Assembly (NCBI GenBank): GCA_934276485.1
Contig: CAKQTE010000062.1
Coordinates: forward strand, 1 to 29,570
DNA length: 29,570 nt
DNA from: an uncultured Spirochaetales bacterium
GTDB lineage: Bacteria; Spirochaetota; Spirochaetia; Sphaerochaetales; Sphaerochaetaceae
Reading direction: 5' to 3'
In this document: in pieces, positions 8,631-16,308 of the stretch
Layout: each line of letters begins with the position of its first letter
Position numbering within the stretch: the stretch's first letter is position 1
Program-made: the position numbers and the translations under genes
The notes under the pieces: model-generated
Told to the model about the DNA's origin: nothing
The model's database searches: none
What the model saw: the letters and a program-made list of their open reading frames with translations, nothing else

Positions 8631-8677
8631 ATACAATATAAAGTGTCCCAATTTTGACACAACGCTAAATATAGCGT
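8631..8677 (-). promoter_or_regulatory. Two NrdR-type boxes overlapping the nrdD promoter
   Basis: Box 1 (8631-8646, ATACAATATAAAGTGT) matches the NrdR-box pattern ACACAATATATAGTGT at 14 of 16 positions. Box 2 (8662-8677, ACGCTAAATATAGCGT) matches at 12 of 16 and has perfect 6-bp inverted arms. The boxes are 31 bp apart, close to three helical turns, as usual for paired NrdR sites. On the minus strand a promoter TTGTGT (8657-8662), 16 bp, TATATT (8635-8640) lies across them: box 1 covers the -10 and box 2 touches the -35. This fits repression of nrdD by NrdR when nucleotides are plentiful. No nrdR gene is in the window. Confidence 0.8.
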
Positions 8678-8679
8678 AG

Positions 8680-9372
8680 TTATAGATCTCGAACTTGTAC
8701 GTTTTTTATATAAGTTCTTAGAGTTTTTGCATAAGTTTCCAACTCTTCAATGCTAGGAGAACTAAATCCTTTTTCAATGGTATTTGCCGACTGGATAAAG
8801 CTTTGCAAGTAGTAATTTTCGCATCCTTTGACCCAAGAGCCTATTTTTTCGAAATTTTCTTTTGAATGCAATTCTTTTACAACTGTAGTGCGAAACTCGT
8901 ACTTGACACGGTTCTCAAGTAGCAGAGAGACACTTTTTTCTATGTTTTCAGGAGTAAAGAACACAAGCCCCGCTGTCTTTGGATACATATCTAAGCTGTT
9001 CTTGATATCCATTGCTACATAATCGACAGCACCACTTTCGATAGCATCATACAACACATCAGGTCGATATCCATTTGTATCTAGCTTAACTTTGTATCCA
9101 AGTTGCTTTATTTTTAATAGAAAAGGAATTATATCCTTTTGCAGTGTCGGTTCCCCTCCTGTGACAACCACTCCCTCAAGAAATCCTAGTCTTTGCTTTA
9201 AAAAATCAAAGAGTTCCGGCTCTGGAATGATTGGCTGGGAAGAAGGATTTAGCACGAGAGATGAATTATGACAGAATGGGCATCTGAAATTACAAGATCC
9301 AGTGAATACAATCGATGCAACTACAGATGGGAAATCAACAAGTGTTAGCTTTTGTAAACCATGAATAACCAT
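8680..9372 (-). CDS. nrdG: Anaerobic ribonucleotide reductase activating protein (radical SAM)
   Basis: The product is 230 aa and generates the glycyl radical on NrdD using S-adenosylmethionine and a [4Fe-4S] cluster. The cluster-binding motif is C27-x3-C31-x2-C34 (CNFRCPFCH), followed by the SAM-contacting TGGEP at 71-75. The opening GLQKLTLVDFP is typical of the longer NrdG group (about 230 aa) rather than the short enterobacterial type (about 155 aa). It lies upstream of nrdD on the same strand, but the NrdR boxes between them suggest nrdD also has its own promoter. No good Shine-Dalgarno sits at the usual distance; a -10-like TATCAT (9380-9385) is 7 nt before the ATG, which may mean a leaderless message, though no convincing -35 was found. 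Confidence 0.92.
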   Translation of the reverse strand: MVIHGLQKLTLVDFPSVVASIVFTGSCNFRCPFCHNSSLVLNPSSQPIIPEPELFDFLKQRLGFLEGVVVTGGEPTLQKDIIPFLLKIKQLGYKVKLDTNGYRPDVLYDAIESGAVDYVAMDIKNSLDMYPKTAGLVFFTPENIEKSVSLLLENRVKYEFRTTVVKELHSKENFEKIGSWVKGCENYYLQSFIQSANTIEKGFSSPSIEELETYAKTLRTYIKNVQVRDL

Positions 9373-9499
9373 AGCTTGAATGATATATCCTATTGAAAAA
9401 TGAAAAAAGATATTTTCGCTGAAGAATAGATAGTACTAACATAGATTTCCATTTATGCTATTGAACTATAACACTTATTGAAGAACACAGAAGTTGGTT

Positions 9500-9913
9500 A
9501 TGCATAAATGGGTTGATGTTACAGATTATTTTTCAGAGGAAGAACGACACTACAATGGTAAATATCTAGAGAACAGTGAAGTGCTGGATGAGAAAGTTGA
9601 AGCTAGTATCTTCTCCTCTCCTACAGAGCCTTATGAGATTTATTTCTATTTTGGTAGAATGTATGAAATTGTATACACAGACAAAAACCATGCATATGAG
9701 CTAAGAAAGCAAATGCAGAAGGATCTAGAGAAGGAATATAACAAAAACAAGGAACCTTCATCAAAGTTCGTCAACGATTTTGATGATAAATATGATGTAT
9801 GTATCCCATATGATATGTTTTTCAACGAACAAGCTTTCATGGAAGGAATGCTAAAAGCATTATCCATGAATGATGATGAATTATATGATCTAATGGAAGA
9901 TGAAGACTTTTAG
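9500..9913 (+). CDS. Small acidic protein of unknown function
   Basis: The product is 137 aa, strongly acidic, especially at the end (NDDELYDLMEDEDF), with many Tyr and Phe and no signal peptide or membrane segment. I do not recognise the family. ATG at 9500 was chosen over a TTG two codons upstream; neither has a good Shine-Dalgarno. The gene is divergent from nrdG and convergent with the DapB-like gene. Its length, composition and lack of a competing frame support real coding. The N-terminal half alternates charged and aromatic residues, suggesting a small globular alpha/beta domain. Confidence 0.7.
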   Translation: MHKWVDVTDYFSEEERHYNGKYLENSEVLDEKVEASIFSSPTEPYEIYFYFGRMYEIVYTDKNHAYELRKQMQKDLEKEYNKNKEPSSKFVNDFDDKYDVCIPYDMFFNEQAFMEGMLKALSMNDDELYDLMEDEDF

Positions 9914-9917
9914 CAGG

Positions 9918-9936
9918 GAGGCATCGCCTCTTTGTT
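9918..9936 (+). terminator. Short hairpin after the small acidic protein gene
   Basis: A 5-bp G+C-rich stem (GAGGC, loop ATC, GCCTC) is followed by TTTGTT and starts 5 nt after the stop codon. This is a minimal intrinsic terminator in the right place between two convergent genes. The stem is short, so confidence is modest. Confidence 0.45.
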
Positions 9937-9966
9937 ACGCGATAGCAAATTAGAATATGTCTTCAT

Positions 9967-10374
9967 CTATTTGAATATAATGCCAATTCTATCTGTATCC
10001 AGAATCCATCTAGCAGCTGTTATAATCTCTTCTGCACTAGCAGTTGAAAACATGTCAGAACAAAGAATCTTTGTGTCCTCTCCATAGCAAAGCGCTTCGA
10101 CAGTTTCTTTTTGGTCGCTATCCAAAGTTGTCACGATAAGTGCAGGAAGAGCTAAGCGAGAATACATGATCATGTTCTCCACAAGACTCTCGCCTTTGGA
10201 AAAATCGATTACAATATCAGCATCCATTAGTGCTTCTAGAGAGCATGTTGAGTTTGTTATATACACATTCTGTATTGAAGAATCAATAAAAGACACGACT
10301 TCGTCTCCGAGTGATAAGAGACTATGAAAAATCTCCATACTCGTTTTGCTAAAACCAACGAGAGCAACTTTCAT
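9967..10374 (-). CDS. DapB-like protein lacking the catalytic domain
   Basis: The product is 135 aa against about 240-270 aa for 4-hydroxy-tetrahydrodipicolinate reductase (DapB). The order of segments follows the DapB Rossmann domain: MKVALVGFSK at the start, ADIVIDFSKGESL (52-64) like the DVVIDFTxPE strand, LPALIVTTLDSD (76-87) like LPLVIGTTGFD, and KILCSDMFSTASA like VVFAPNFSVGVN. The next residues (ITAARWILDTDRIGIIFK) resemble the last helix and strand of full DapB, so the central catalytic domain, with its HHxxKxD motif, appears cleanly absent. The glycine-rich nucleotide loop is also degenerate (GFSKTS). The protein is unlikely to be an active reductase; it may be a nucleotide-binding or regulatory relic. 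It is downstream of topB on the same strand, 53 nt away. Similarity was judged by eye. Confidence 0.55.
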   Translation of the reverse strand: MKVALVGFSKTSMEIFHSLLSLGDEVVSFIDSSIQNVYITNSTCSLEALMDADIVIDFSKGESLVENMIMYSRLALPALIVTTLDSDQKETVEALCYGEDTKILCSDMFSTASAEEIITAARWILDTDRIGIIFK

Positions 10375-10427
10375 GTCAACATATTAGCAAAGACGAAATA
10401 TCGTGCCTATATTCTATTGAGTTTCAA

Positions 10428-12671
10428 TCATTTCTTCTTTCTATTCTTTCTCTCAGCGTCTTTCTCCATACTTTTCTTGAAGAAATCTGCCATTGTACCG
10501 CCAGAGAAATCTGAGGAAGAAGAGAAAGAGTTATTACGAGGCTGAGTAAATCGTTGATTGTTGTTGCTTCTATCCTTGTATGCTTTCTTGGACTCTCTCA
10601 CAACTTCAATCTTTGTTTCATAGACAGCCTTAGGAACCTTTACTGGAGACTTCTTGCTAATTACTACCCTGATCTTTCCATCAGAAGTTGTAGTCATTGT
10701 CTTCTTTGTACCACTTTCTCCTGTTGCAATTCTGACCTTCACTTCTCTCTCTTCGTATTGGCAAGATAAGCGTTGACAGATATAGTGCACAGAACCATCA
10801 GCATCTTGGGCTTTCATCATAGGACCATTGCAATAAGGACATGTCTTACTGTCCTTGAATACAGGTGAAAAGGTTTTATCTGAAGCCTTAACCTCATCAA
10901 CCAAGCTTGATGCCATCACCTTGATATCCTTAATGAACTTCTCTGGGCTTTCCTTTCCCTTTGCAATCATCTCAAGTCTTCCTTCCCACTCACCTGTAAG
11001 CTCTGGTGAGCGCAAAACTTCTGGAGCAAGACGAACAACCTCTCTTCCCTTAGCTGTAGGAACAAAGTACTTTCCATCTCTTTCGACATATCGATTCTGT
11101 ACAAGCTTTTCGATCATATCAGCTCTAGTTGCTGGAGTTCCAAGTCCATTTGTCAAATTTGATTTCAAGCTATCGTCTTCCACAAAGCGTCCAGCATGTT
11201 CCATTGCAGATAGGAGTGTTGCATCTGTGTATCTCTCAGGAGGTGTTGTAGCATTCTTTCTGACTTTTACACTCTGTACTGTTACCTCATCGCCCTCTTT
11301 CATGCGCATCAAAGCGAATGAGTTATCCAAATCATCAACTACAGCGGATGCTGATTTGATCCCTGCAGATTCTGCAACAGATCTATAGCCCTTTGAAACA
11401 GGAAGAGTAAGACGAGTCTTGAAGTTCTTTCCATCGACATCGATTATTGCAGTTGTTGTCTTGTATTTGTAATCTTCTCCAATTACTTCCAAAAAGCGCA
11501 TTGCAATTAGGCGCCAAAGAGCTTCTTCATTCTTGGTTAGCTTTTCGACATTGACCTTTTCTTCTGTTGGAATGATTGCATGGTGATCAGAGACTTCTTT
11601 CTCGTTTACAAATCTTGGATTGTCCTTTCGATATCCATTTAATAGGTATTCCTCAGCTTGACGAGAAAAGATAGTTCCAGAAAGAGCCCTGATTCTTTCA
11701 TCTAATGTTGGAACAATATCTGGCGTGATACATCTTGAATCTGTTCTAGGATAAGTAACTATCTTATGAACCTCATATAGGCGCTGAAGAGTATCAAGAG
11801 TCTCTTTTGCAGAGAATCCTAGAACTATGTTTGCATCCCTTTGAAGCTCTGTCAGATCATATGCTTGAGGAACTAGTTCTGACTTCTCCTCGCTAATAAG
11901 AGATACAACATTTCCCTTTTTCTCTTTCCAGGATGCTAGCTCTTCTGCAAGTTTTTCGTCTTGGAATCTAATGCTGTTCTCTTCTGGATAGTAGGAAGCC
12001 GCAAAGAGACCAAAGTCTGCTCTTGCTGAGTAGTAGTACTTTCCCAAGAATGCATCAATTTCATCCTCTCTCTTGGTCATCAGAGCAAGAGTTGGAGTCT
12101 GTACTCTTCCTGAGGATAGCTTTGCATCATAGAAACAGGTTAGTGCTCTTGTGACATTCATACCGACATACCAATCGGCAGCAGCTCTACACTCAGCTGC
12201 ATGATACAAGTTGTCATAATCCTCTGCTGGCTTTAGGTTGGCAAAACCTTCCTTGATCGCTTTCTCTGTCTGAGAAGAGATCCATAAGCGTTCTGCCTTG
12301 CCGTTGTAATTGTTGAGCTTTAGAATCCAGCGAGCAACAAGCTCTCCTTCACGACCAGCATCGGTTGCAATGACAACAGATGAGATATCATCACGCTTCA
12401 AAAGAGATGAAATGACATCGAATTGTTCCTTGCTTTCATCTATAACTTTTTGGTCCAATGACTCAGGAAGCATTGGAAGATCCTTTATGGACCATCTCTT
12501 ATAGCGCTCTGAATAATGTTGTGGCTGAGCAAGCTCAACTAGGTGTCCAAGGGCCCATGTAACAATATAATCTGGGCCTTCCGTATATCCCTTCTCACGC
12601 TCAAAGCAGAGAAGATTCTTTGCAATCTCACGCCCTACTGAGGGCTTTTCAGCAATAACCAGTTTTTTCAT
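10428..12671 (-). CDS. topB: DNA topoisomerase III (type IA)
   Basis: The product is 747 aa and relaxes or decatenates DNA through a tyrosine-linked single-strand break. The TOPRIM domain starts LVIAEKPSVGREIA with acidic VIATDAGREGELVARWI. The central gate carries SSGRVQTPTLALM, and the catalytic tyrosine is Y307 in VTYPRTDSR. GLGTPATRADMIEKL is the usual late type-IA motif. The C-terminal region has one zinc ribbon (CPYCNG, then C and C) and a basic, Ser/Asn/Lys-rich tail. ATG at 12671 was chosen because the family begins MKKLVIAEKPS; an in-frame start 11 codons upstream adds residues foreign to the family. It begins 40 nt after the ABC ATPase gene and may be read from the transporter operon. 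No strong Shine-Dalgarno is visible. Confidence 0.95.
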   Translation of the reverse strand: MKKLVIAEKPSVGREIAKNLLCFEREKGYTEGPDYIVTWALGHLVELAQPQHYSERYKRWSIKDLPMLPESLDQKVIDESKEQFDVISSLLKRDDISSVVIATDAGREGELVARWILKLNNYNGKAERLWISSQTEKAIKEGFANLKPAEDYDNLYHAAECRAAADWYVGMNVTRALTCFYDAKLSSGRVQTPTLALMTKREDEIDAFLGKYYYSARADFGLFAASYYPEENSIRFQDEKLAEELASWKEKKGNVVSLISEEKSELVPQAYDLTELQRDANIVLGFSAKETLDTLQRLYEVHKIVTYPRTDSRCITPDIVPTLDERIRALSGTIFSRQAEEYLLNGYRKDNPRFVNEKEVSDHHAIIPTEEKVNVEKLTKNEEALWRLIAMRFLEVIGEDYKYKTTTAIIDVDGKNFKTRLTLPVSKGYRSVAESAGIKSASAVVDDLDNSFALMRMKEGDEVTVQSVKVRKNATTPPERYTDATLLSAMEHAGRFVEDDSLKSNLTNGLGTPATRADMIEKLVQNRYVERDGKYFVPTAKGREVVRLAPEVLRSPELTGEWEGRLEMIAKGKESPEKFIKDIKVMASSLVDEVKASDKTFSPVFKDSKTCPYCNGPMMKAQDADGSVHYICQRLSCQYEEREVKVRIATGESGTKKTMTTTSDGKIRVVISKKSPVKVPKAVYETKIEVVRESKKAYKDRSNNNQRFTQPRNNSFSSSSDFSGGTMADFFKKSMEKDAERKNRKKK

Positions 12672-12710
12672 ACTGCTTTGAATAGTAACAGAAAAGGGCC
12701 TCAAAGAAAA

Positions 12711-13496
12711 TTAAATCATTAGCATTCTATCGTTATCGAGCATTTTTCCAGATACAGATCTGAAGTGATCGAGTAAGTCACTGACACTCAAGTGCTTTCT
12801 CTCTTCTCCCTCGACATCATATATGATAGTGCCTTTATGCATCATGATCGTTCTGTTTCCTTCTCTAAGTGCAGATTCCATATTGTGAGTGATCATCATA
12901 CATGTGATATTGTTCTCTTTGACAATATTGTTTGTAAGCTCTAGAACCTTCTCTGCTGTCTGTGGATCCAATGCAGCTGTATGCTCATCTAACAGCAATA
13001 GCTTTGGAGGATTGAATGTTGCCATCAACAAAGTCAGAGCCTGTCTTTGTCCACCAGAAAGTAGTCCTACTGGTTGCTTCATTCTATCTTCCAGCCCCAT
13101 ATTCAACAGCGACAGTCTCTCTCTAAACAGTTCTTTATCTGCTTTTGATACTGTGCTTAGCCAGCCACCCCTGCCTGCAGCGAGAGCAAGGTTTTCCTCG
13201 ATGCTCATTCCAGGAGCAGAACCCTTCATAGGATCTTGGAACAAACGCCCTATTGCTTTGGCTCTCTTATGGTCTGGAGTTAGTGTGATATCAACACCAT
13301 CAAGAATGATCCTTCCATTATCTGTCAAAAATGAACCGGAGATCGCATTGAAGAGTGTTGATTTACCAGCACCGTTTGCACCGATTATAGAAATGAAGTC
13401 ACCCTTTTTTACATCTAGATTGACATTTTCAAGAGCTTTCTTCTCAAACAGTGTTCCTTGATTGAATGTCTTTGAAATATCGATAAGCTTAAGCAT
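12711..13496 (-). CDS. ABC transporter ATP-binding protein (TrpXYZ-like importer)
   Basis: The product is 261 aa, the energising subunit of the importer encoded with the two upstream genes. It has Walker A GANGAGKST, a Q-loop in RLFQDP, the ABC signature LLSGGQRQ, Walker B LLLLDEHTAALDP and the switch histidine in MITHNM. The start overlaps the permease stop by 8 nt, suggesting translational coupling. The SGSAPGMSIEENLAL-type helical segment after the Q-loop resembles the ATPases that pair with TrpX-type binding proteins. The substrate cannot be read from this subunit; see the binding protein. Family call is firm. Confidence 0.93.
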   Translation of the reverse strand: MLKLIDISKTFNQGTLFEKKALENVNLDVKKGDFISIIGANGAGKSTLFNAISGSFLTDNGRIILDGVDITLTPDHKRAKAIGRLFQDPMKGSAPGMSIEENLALAAGRGGWLSTVSKADKELFRERLSLLNMGLEDRMKQPVGLLSGGQRQALTLLMATFNPPKLLLLDEHTAALDPQTAEKVLELTNNIVKENNITCMMITHNMESALREGNRTIMMHKGTIIYDVEGEERKHLSVSDLLDHFRSVSGKMLDNDRMLMI

Positions 13497-14418
13497 TCTT
13501 CACCGCCTTTCTTGCGTCTCTTATTCTCTTGTATTCAGGTATTTTCTTCTTAAAGTATGGCCCTGAGATAGCTAGAACGACGATGATTGAAGAAACAAGC
13601 TTCAACATATATGCAGGAAGATCGAATCTAAGAGCAATCGTATATACAAGACGGAATACAAATGCACCAAGAACAGCTCCTAGTGCACGCTTTAGAATTG
13701 ATCCTCGACCTAAAAATGCATTTCCTATCAAAAGAGATGCAAGTGCAATTGTAACCATTCCGGAACCAATTGTGATATTCACTGATTTCTGCATCTGAGC
13801 AAGTAGGCATCCAGAGAGAGACGTGAGCGCATTAGAACACACAAGTCCTACAATGGTTGTGAATGCAGGATTGATGGATGATGTCTTTACCATGTCAGGG
13901 TTATTGCCTGTTGCTCTTATTGCTAGACCCAGCTTGGTTCTTAGAAAGAGAGTCAGCAATATAACAGCAACAGCAACGATTGTAACTATTACAACTAGCT
14001 TATAGCTCGATGCAAATGGTGTATTTAAAAGGAGTGCTCGTGCTTTGGTAAAGATTGTTTCTGTCTTATTCATATTCAACAATGACGAGCCCGACATGAT
14101 AGCAATATTCACCGAGTACAGTCCTGTGTTGACTATGATTCCAGATAGAAGACTATCTACTCCCATCTTTGTTTGTAACAATGCTGTAACAAGACCAGAG
14201 AGCATTCCTGCGATCATTGCAACTGGAAGTGAAAGAAATGGGTGACCAGAGAGCGCTACTACAGCACCAACGACTGCTCCTAAAGTAAAGCAGCCGTCAG
14301 TAGAGAGGTCACATACATTTAGCATTGAATAGCTTAGGAAGAGAGCTAAGACAGTCAGTGAACTGATCAGTCCTAGCTCAAGGGCTGTTGAGCCAAGAGC
14401 TAGTATTGATGTGAGCAT
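13489..14418 (-). CDS. ABC transporter permease (TrpXYZ-like, BPD_transp_2 family)
   Basis: The product is 309 aa with about eight to nine hydrophobic segments and a basic, hydrophilic tail (RDARKAVKNA). The SYSMLNVCDLSTDGCFTLGA segment near the N-terminus is typical of branched-chain-type permeases partnering TrpX-like binding proteins. It is predicted to form the membrane channel as a homodimer. The start is 9 nt after the binding-protein stop, with AAGGAT before it, and the end overlaps the ATPase start. No second permease is present, consistent with this importer class. Confidence 0.9.
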   Translation of the reverse strand: MLTSILALGSTALELGLISSLTVLALFLSYSMLNVCDLSTDGCFTLGAVVGAVVALSGHPFLSLPVAMIAGMLSGLVTALLQTKMGVDSLLSGIIVNTGLYSVNIAIMSGSSLLNMNKTETIFTKARALLLNTPFASSYKLVVIVTIVAVAVILLTLFLRTKLGLAIRATGNNPDMVKTSSINPAFTTIVGLVCSNALTSLSGCLLAQMQKSVNITIGSGMVTIALASLLIGNAFLGRGSILKRALGAVLGAFVFRLVYTIALRFDLPAYMLKLVSSIIVVLAISGPYFKKKIPEYKRIRDARKAVKNA

Positions 14419-14427
14419 ATAAAATCC

Positions 14428-15468
14428 TTATTTCAAATCCGAAAAGCTTTCTGCTGTTGTTATTTCAGCAACCTTTGTACAGTATGGAGCAAAAGCATCT
14501 TTAAGACTATCAAAATCAAGTCCAAGACCAGATGCTATCTCGGTATTGACTGTAGCAGTTCCATTGTCGAAGGTCTTAACTGCTGTATTTGCAGGCTTTG
14601 CGCCTCCTATTAGGATATCTGCAATCATATCGCCTGTGACTCTTCCAAGATTAGCATAATCAACACCATAGCCTAGGAAGGCACCATTGAGAGCAAATGA
14701 ATCTGCACCTGTAAAATGAGGAATTCCAGCCTTTAAAAAGATCTCATATATAGAAAGCTCTGCTGTCATGATTGTGTTATCTGTAGGTGTGAATATTGCG
14801 TCTACTTTATCGTGAACAAGGGCATTTGCAGCAAGGATTACTTCATCAACTGTTGTTCCAGTTCTCTCCACTACCTCAACGCCCTTAGCTTTCAGATACT
14901 CTCGTGCGGCCTTTATAGGTGCAGTTGAAGAGTCCTGCCCTGCATCATACAAGAGTCCCACTTTCTTTGTGTTTGGATTTAGTGCAAATATAAGGTTCAT
15001 GATAGCATTGGTATCAAGATAATCCGAAGTTCCAGTGACATTCGCACCAGGGGTGGATAGAGAATCAACAAGACCTGCTCCTACTGGATCGGAGACTGCA
15101 GCAAACACAACTGGAATATCATTATCTTCTGTTGCAGCTTGCATTGTCATAGCAACAGGAGTTGCAACTCCTACCATAAGATCAACCTTATCTGCAATGA
15201 AGTTAGCAATGATCTGACTCATTACGTTTGCATCTGCATTTGCGTTGTCATATTCAATTACTATCTTGACGCCCTTCTCTGCTTCTATCTCATTGAGCCT
15301 CTGTTCAATGTTCTCACAGATTTGATTTAGAGATGCATCATCTACGAAATTACATATACCGATTTTATATGTATTTTCTGTATCCTTAGCATTTTCCTTA
15401 GACCCTGTTGCGAAGATAGCTGCGCTAGCTAGTGTGATTATCAAAATTGATGTAAATAGTTTTTTCAT
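14428..15468 (-). CDS. ABC transporter substrate-binding protein (TrpX-like, PF04392 family)
   Basis: The product is 346 aa and captures the ligand outside the inner membrane for the permease/ATPase pair. Residues 1-22 form a signal peptide (KK, hydrophobic core, then AAIFATGSKE) with no lipobox cysteine, so the mature protein should be free in a periplasm; this points to a diderm host and the ATGSKE junction looks spirochaetal. The body is the two-lobe fold with IGICNFVDDASLNQI, LMVGVATPVAMTMQ, PVVFAAVSDPVGAGLV and PNTKKVGLLYD, typical of the ABC_sub_bind family. Members are often predicted to bind tryptophan or other aromatic ligands, but specificity is not provable here. It is first in the operon, with AAGGACAG before its ATG and a short Trp-containing leader ORF upstream. 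Confidence 0.88.
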   Translation of the reverse strand: MKKLFTSILIITLASAAIFATGSKENAKDTENTYKIGICNFVDDASLNQICENIEQRLNEIEAEKGVKIVIEYDNANADANVMSQIIANFIADKVDLMVGVATPVAMTMQAATEDNDIPVVFAAVSDPVGAGLVDSLSTPGANVTGTSDYLDTNAIMNLIFALNPNTKKVGLLYDAGQDSSTAPIKAAREYLKAKGVEVVERTGTTVDEVILAANALVHDKVDAIFTPTDNTIMTAELSIYEIFLKAGIPHFTGADSFALNGAFLGYGVDYANLGRVTGDMIADILIGGAKPANTAVKTFDNGTATVNTEIASGLGLDFDSLKDAFAPYCTKVAEITTAESFSDLK

Positions 15469-15526
15469 TTTTCTGTCCTTATTAGAGAGTGATTTTTTTC
15501 TTTGGTTTTAAAGTACATCTATAGGC

Positions 15527-15553
15527 TTAACGCCAAGACCTTCTCTTTTCCAT
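15527..15553 (-). CDS. Putative eight-codon leader peptide (MEKRRSWR)
   Basis: An ATG preceded by a strong Shine-Dalgarno (AAGGAGG, 15559-15565, 5 nt upstream) opens an eight-codon ORF ending in TAA, encoding MEKRRSWR. It lies in the 5' leader of the transporter operon, 58 nt before the binding-protein start. A Trp codon second to last and rare-type Arg codons (AGA, AGG) would suit ribosome-stalling control. I see no strong terminator hairpin after it, only a weak GGC/GCC stem across the stop, so an attenuation mechanism is not demonstrated. It could also be the remnant of a gene. Confidence 0.45.
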   Translation of the reverse strand: MEKRRSWR

Positions 15554-15570
15554 ATGGCCCTCCTTGGACT

Positions 15571-15628
15571 GTTACTCTTGATAGTAACTTATATCTCTAT
15601 TGTTACTACTAATAGAAACAATAGTCAA
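15571..15628 (-). promoter_or_regulatory. Promoter with two 18-bp inverted repeats upstream of the ABC operon
   Basis: On the minus strand TTGACT (15623-15628), a 17-bp spacer and TAACAA (15600-15605) form a plausible promoter. Site B (15571-15588) reads GTTACTATCAAGAGTAAC, a perfect 6-6-6 inverted repeat placed at about +5 to +22. Site A (15602-15619) reads GTTTCTATTAGTAGTAAC, the same pattern with one arm mismatch, in the promoter spacer. The two sites are 31 bp apart, which puts them on the same DNA face. This is the layout of a repressor that binds cooperatively. The regulator is unknown. Confidence 0.6.
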
Positions 15629-15684
15629 CACCAATTTCTATTTTTCTTAAAAAAGCTTTTCCATCTTAGGAATATCCAAAGAAC

Positions 15685-16143
15685 TCAAGAAAAAGATATT
15701 TTCTTGTATTCAGCGATGGATGTATATGTATGAAGACCCTTCAGAAAAGATGGACAGTAGCGCATGAAATTAAATCGCATTTCTGAAAGATTAAGAATAC
15801 TCACCATCGACTCGCTTTTCCATACAAATAATGAATCCGGATTGATTCCAGGCATTCCCTCGATGATAGAGGCCTTTATAGTAGCAATCTCCTCGTCTGT
15901 TGCGGAATACTCGATGCGGCCACAATTGAAAGGTATTCCAGACCCGACCGAATGAAATGGTGTTCTGCATAGATAGAACGAAGAATCGAAATCCTTCTTT
16001 ATGCTATCAATAATCGTGTCTGGAAAAGATGAGCAGAAATAGCTGGTCGATTTAACGTTCTCGTAGTCAAACTCATAACGCTTCTTTTTTATAATGCCAT
16101 TTGATTGCGAGAGAGCAAGATACGAATAATAACCAATAGACAT
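15685..16143 (-). CDS. Protein of unknown function (152 aa)
   Basis: The product is 152 aa, soluble, with a Ser/Phe/Tyr-rich composition and no signal peptide or motif I recognise. The start is well supported by AAGGAGG 6 nt before the ATG, one of the strongest ribosome binding sites here. It stands alone between the transporter operon, on the same strand, and the divergent brnQ unit, with its own promoter candidate. Cys residues (CSS, CRT, NCGR, RYCPS) are scattered rather than arranged as a metal site. Confidence 0.75.
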   Translation of the reverse strand: MSIGYYSYLALSQSNGIIKKKRYEFDYENVKSTSYFCSSFPDTIIDSIKKDFDSSFYLCRTPFHSVGSGIPFNCGRIEYSATDEEIATIKASIIEGMPGINPDSLFVWKSESMVSILNLSEMRFNFMRYCPSFLKGLHTYTSIAEYKKISFS

Positions 16144-16220
16144 TGAATCCTCCTTTTAGCGGGTATGTTTATAGACGGCCTGCAAGTTGGTTGATAAATC
16201 CCGTCTGAAAGTCTTTTTTC

Positions 16221-16249
16221 ATTGTACTCAGTCTCAAAGTTGAAAACAA
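16221..16249 (-). promoter_or_regulatory. Putative promoter of the 152-aa protein gene
   Basis: On the minus strand TTGTTT (16244-16249) and TACAAT (16221-16226) are 17 bp apart and lie about 78 nt upstream of the start. Between promoter and gene a 6-bp inverted repeat (AGACGG at 16173-16178, CCGTCT at 16201-16206) could form a 5' leader hairpin. Confidence 0.45.
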
Positions 16250-16274
16250 GCGGAAATCTTTACTCTCTCATGCC

Positions 16275-16302
16275 TTGACACTTTCTTTTTCCCCACTATA
16301 AT
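16275..16302 (+). promoter_or_regulatory. Strong promoter of the T-box/brnQ unit
   Basis: Perfect consensus hexamers TTGACA (16275-16280) and TATAAT (16297-16302) with a 16-bp spacer. Transcription should start near 16309, at the 5' edge of the T-box leader. Confidence 0.85.
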
Positions 16303-16308
16303 TCCAAT

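Noticed and set aside
13529..14245. Plus-strand frames within the ABC permease gene
   Set aside because: They lie inside a clear permease reading frame and show no domain or ribosome binding site.
15571..15588. TrpR-type operator in front of the TrpX-like operon
   Set aside because: Length and symmetry fit, but the half-sites do not contain the CTAG core of the known TrpR operator; kept as an unassigned operator.
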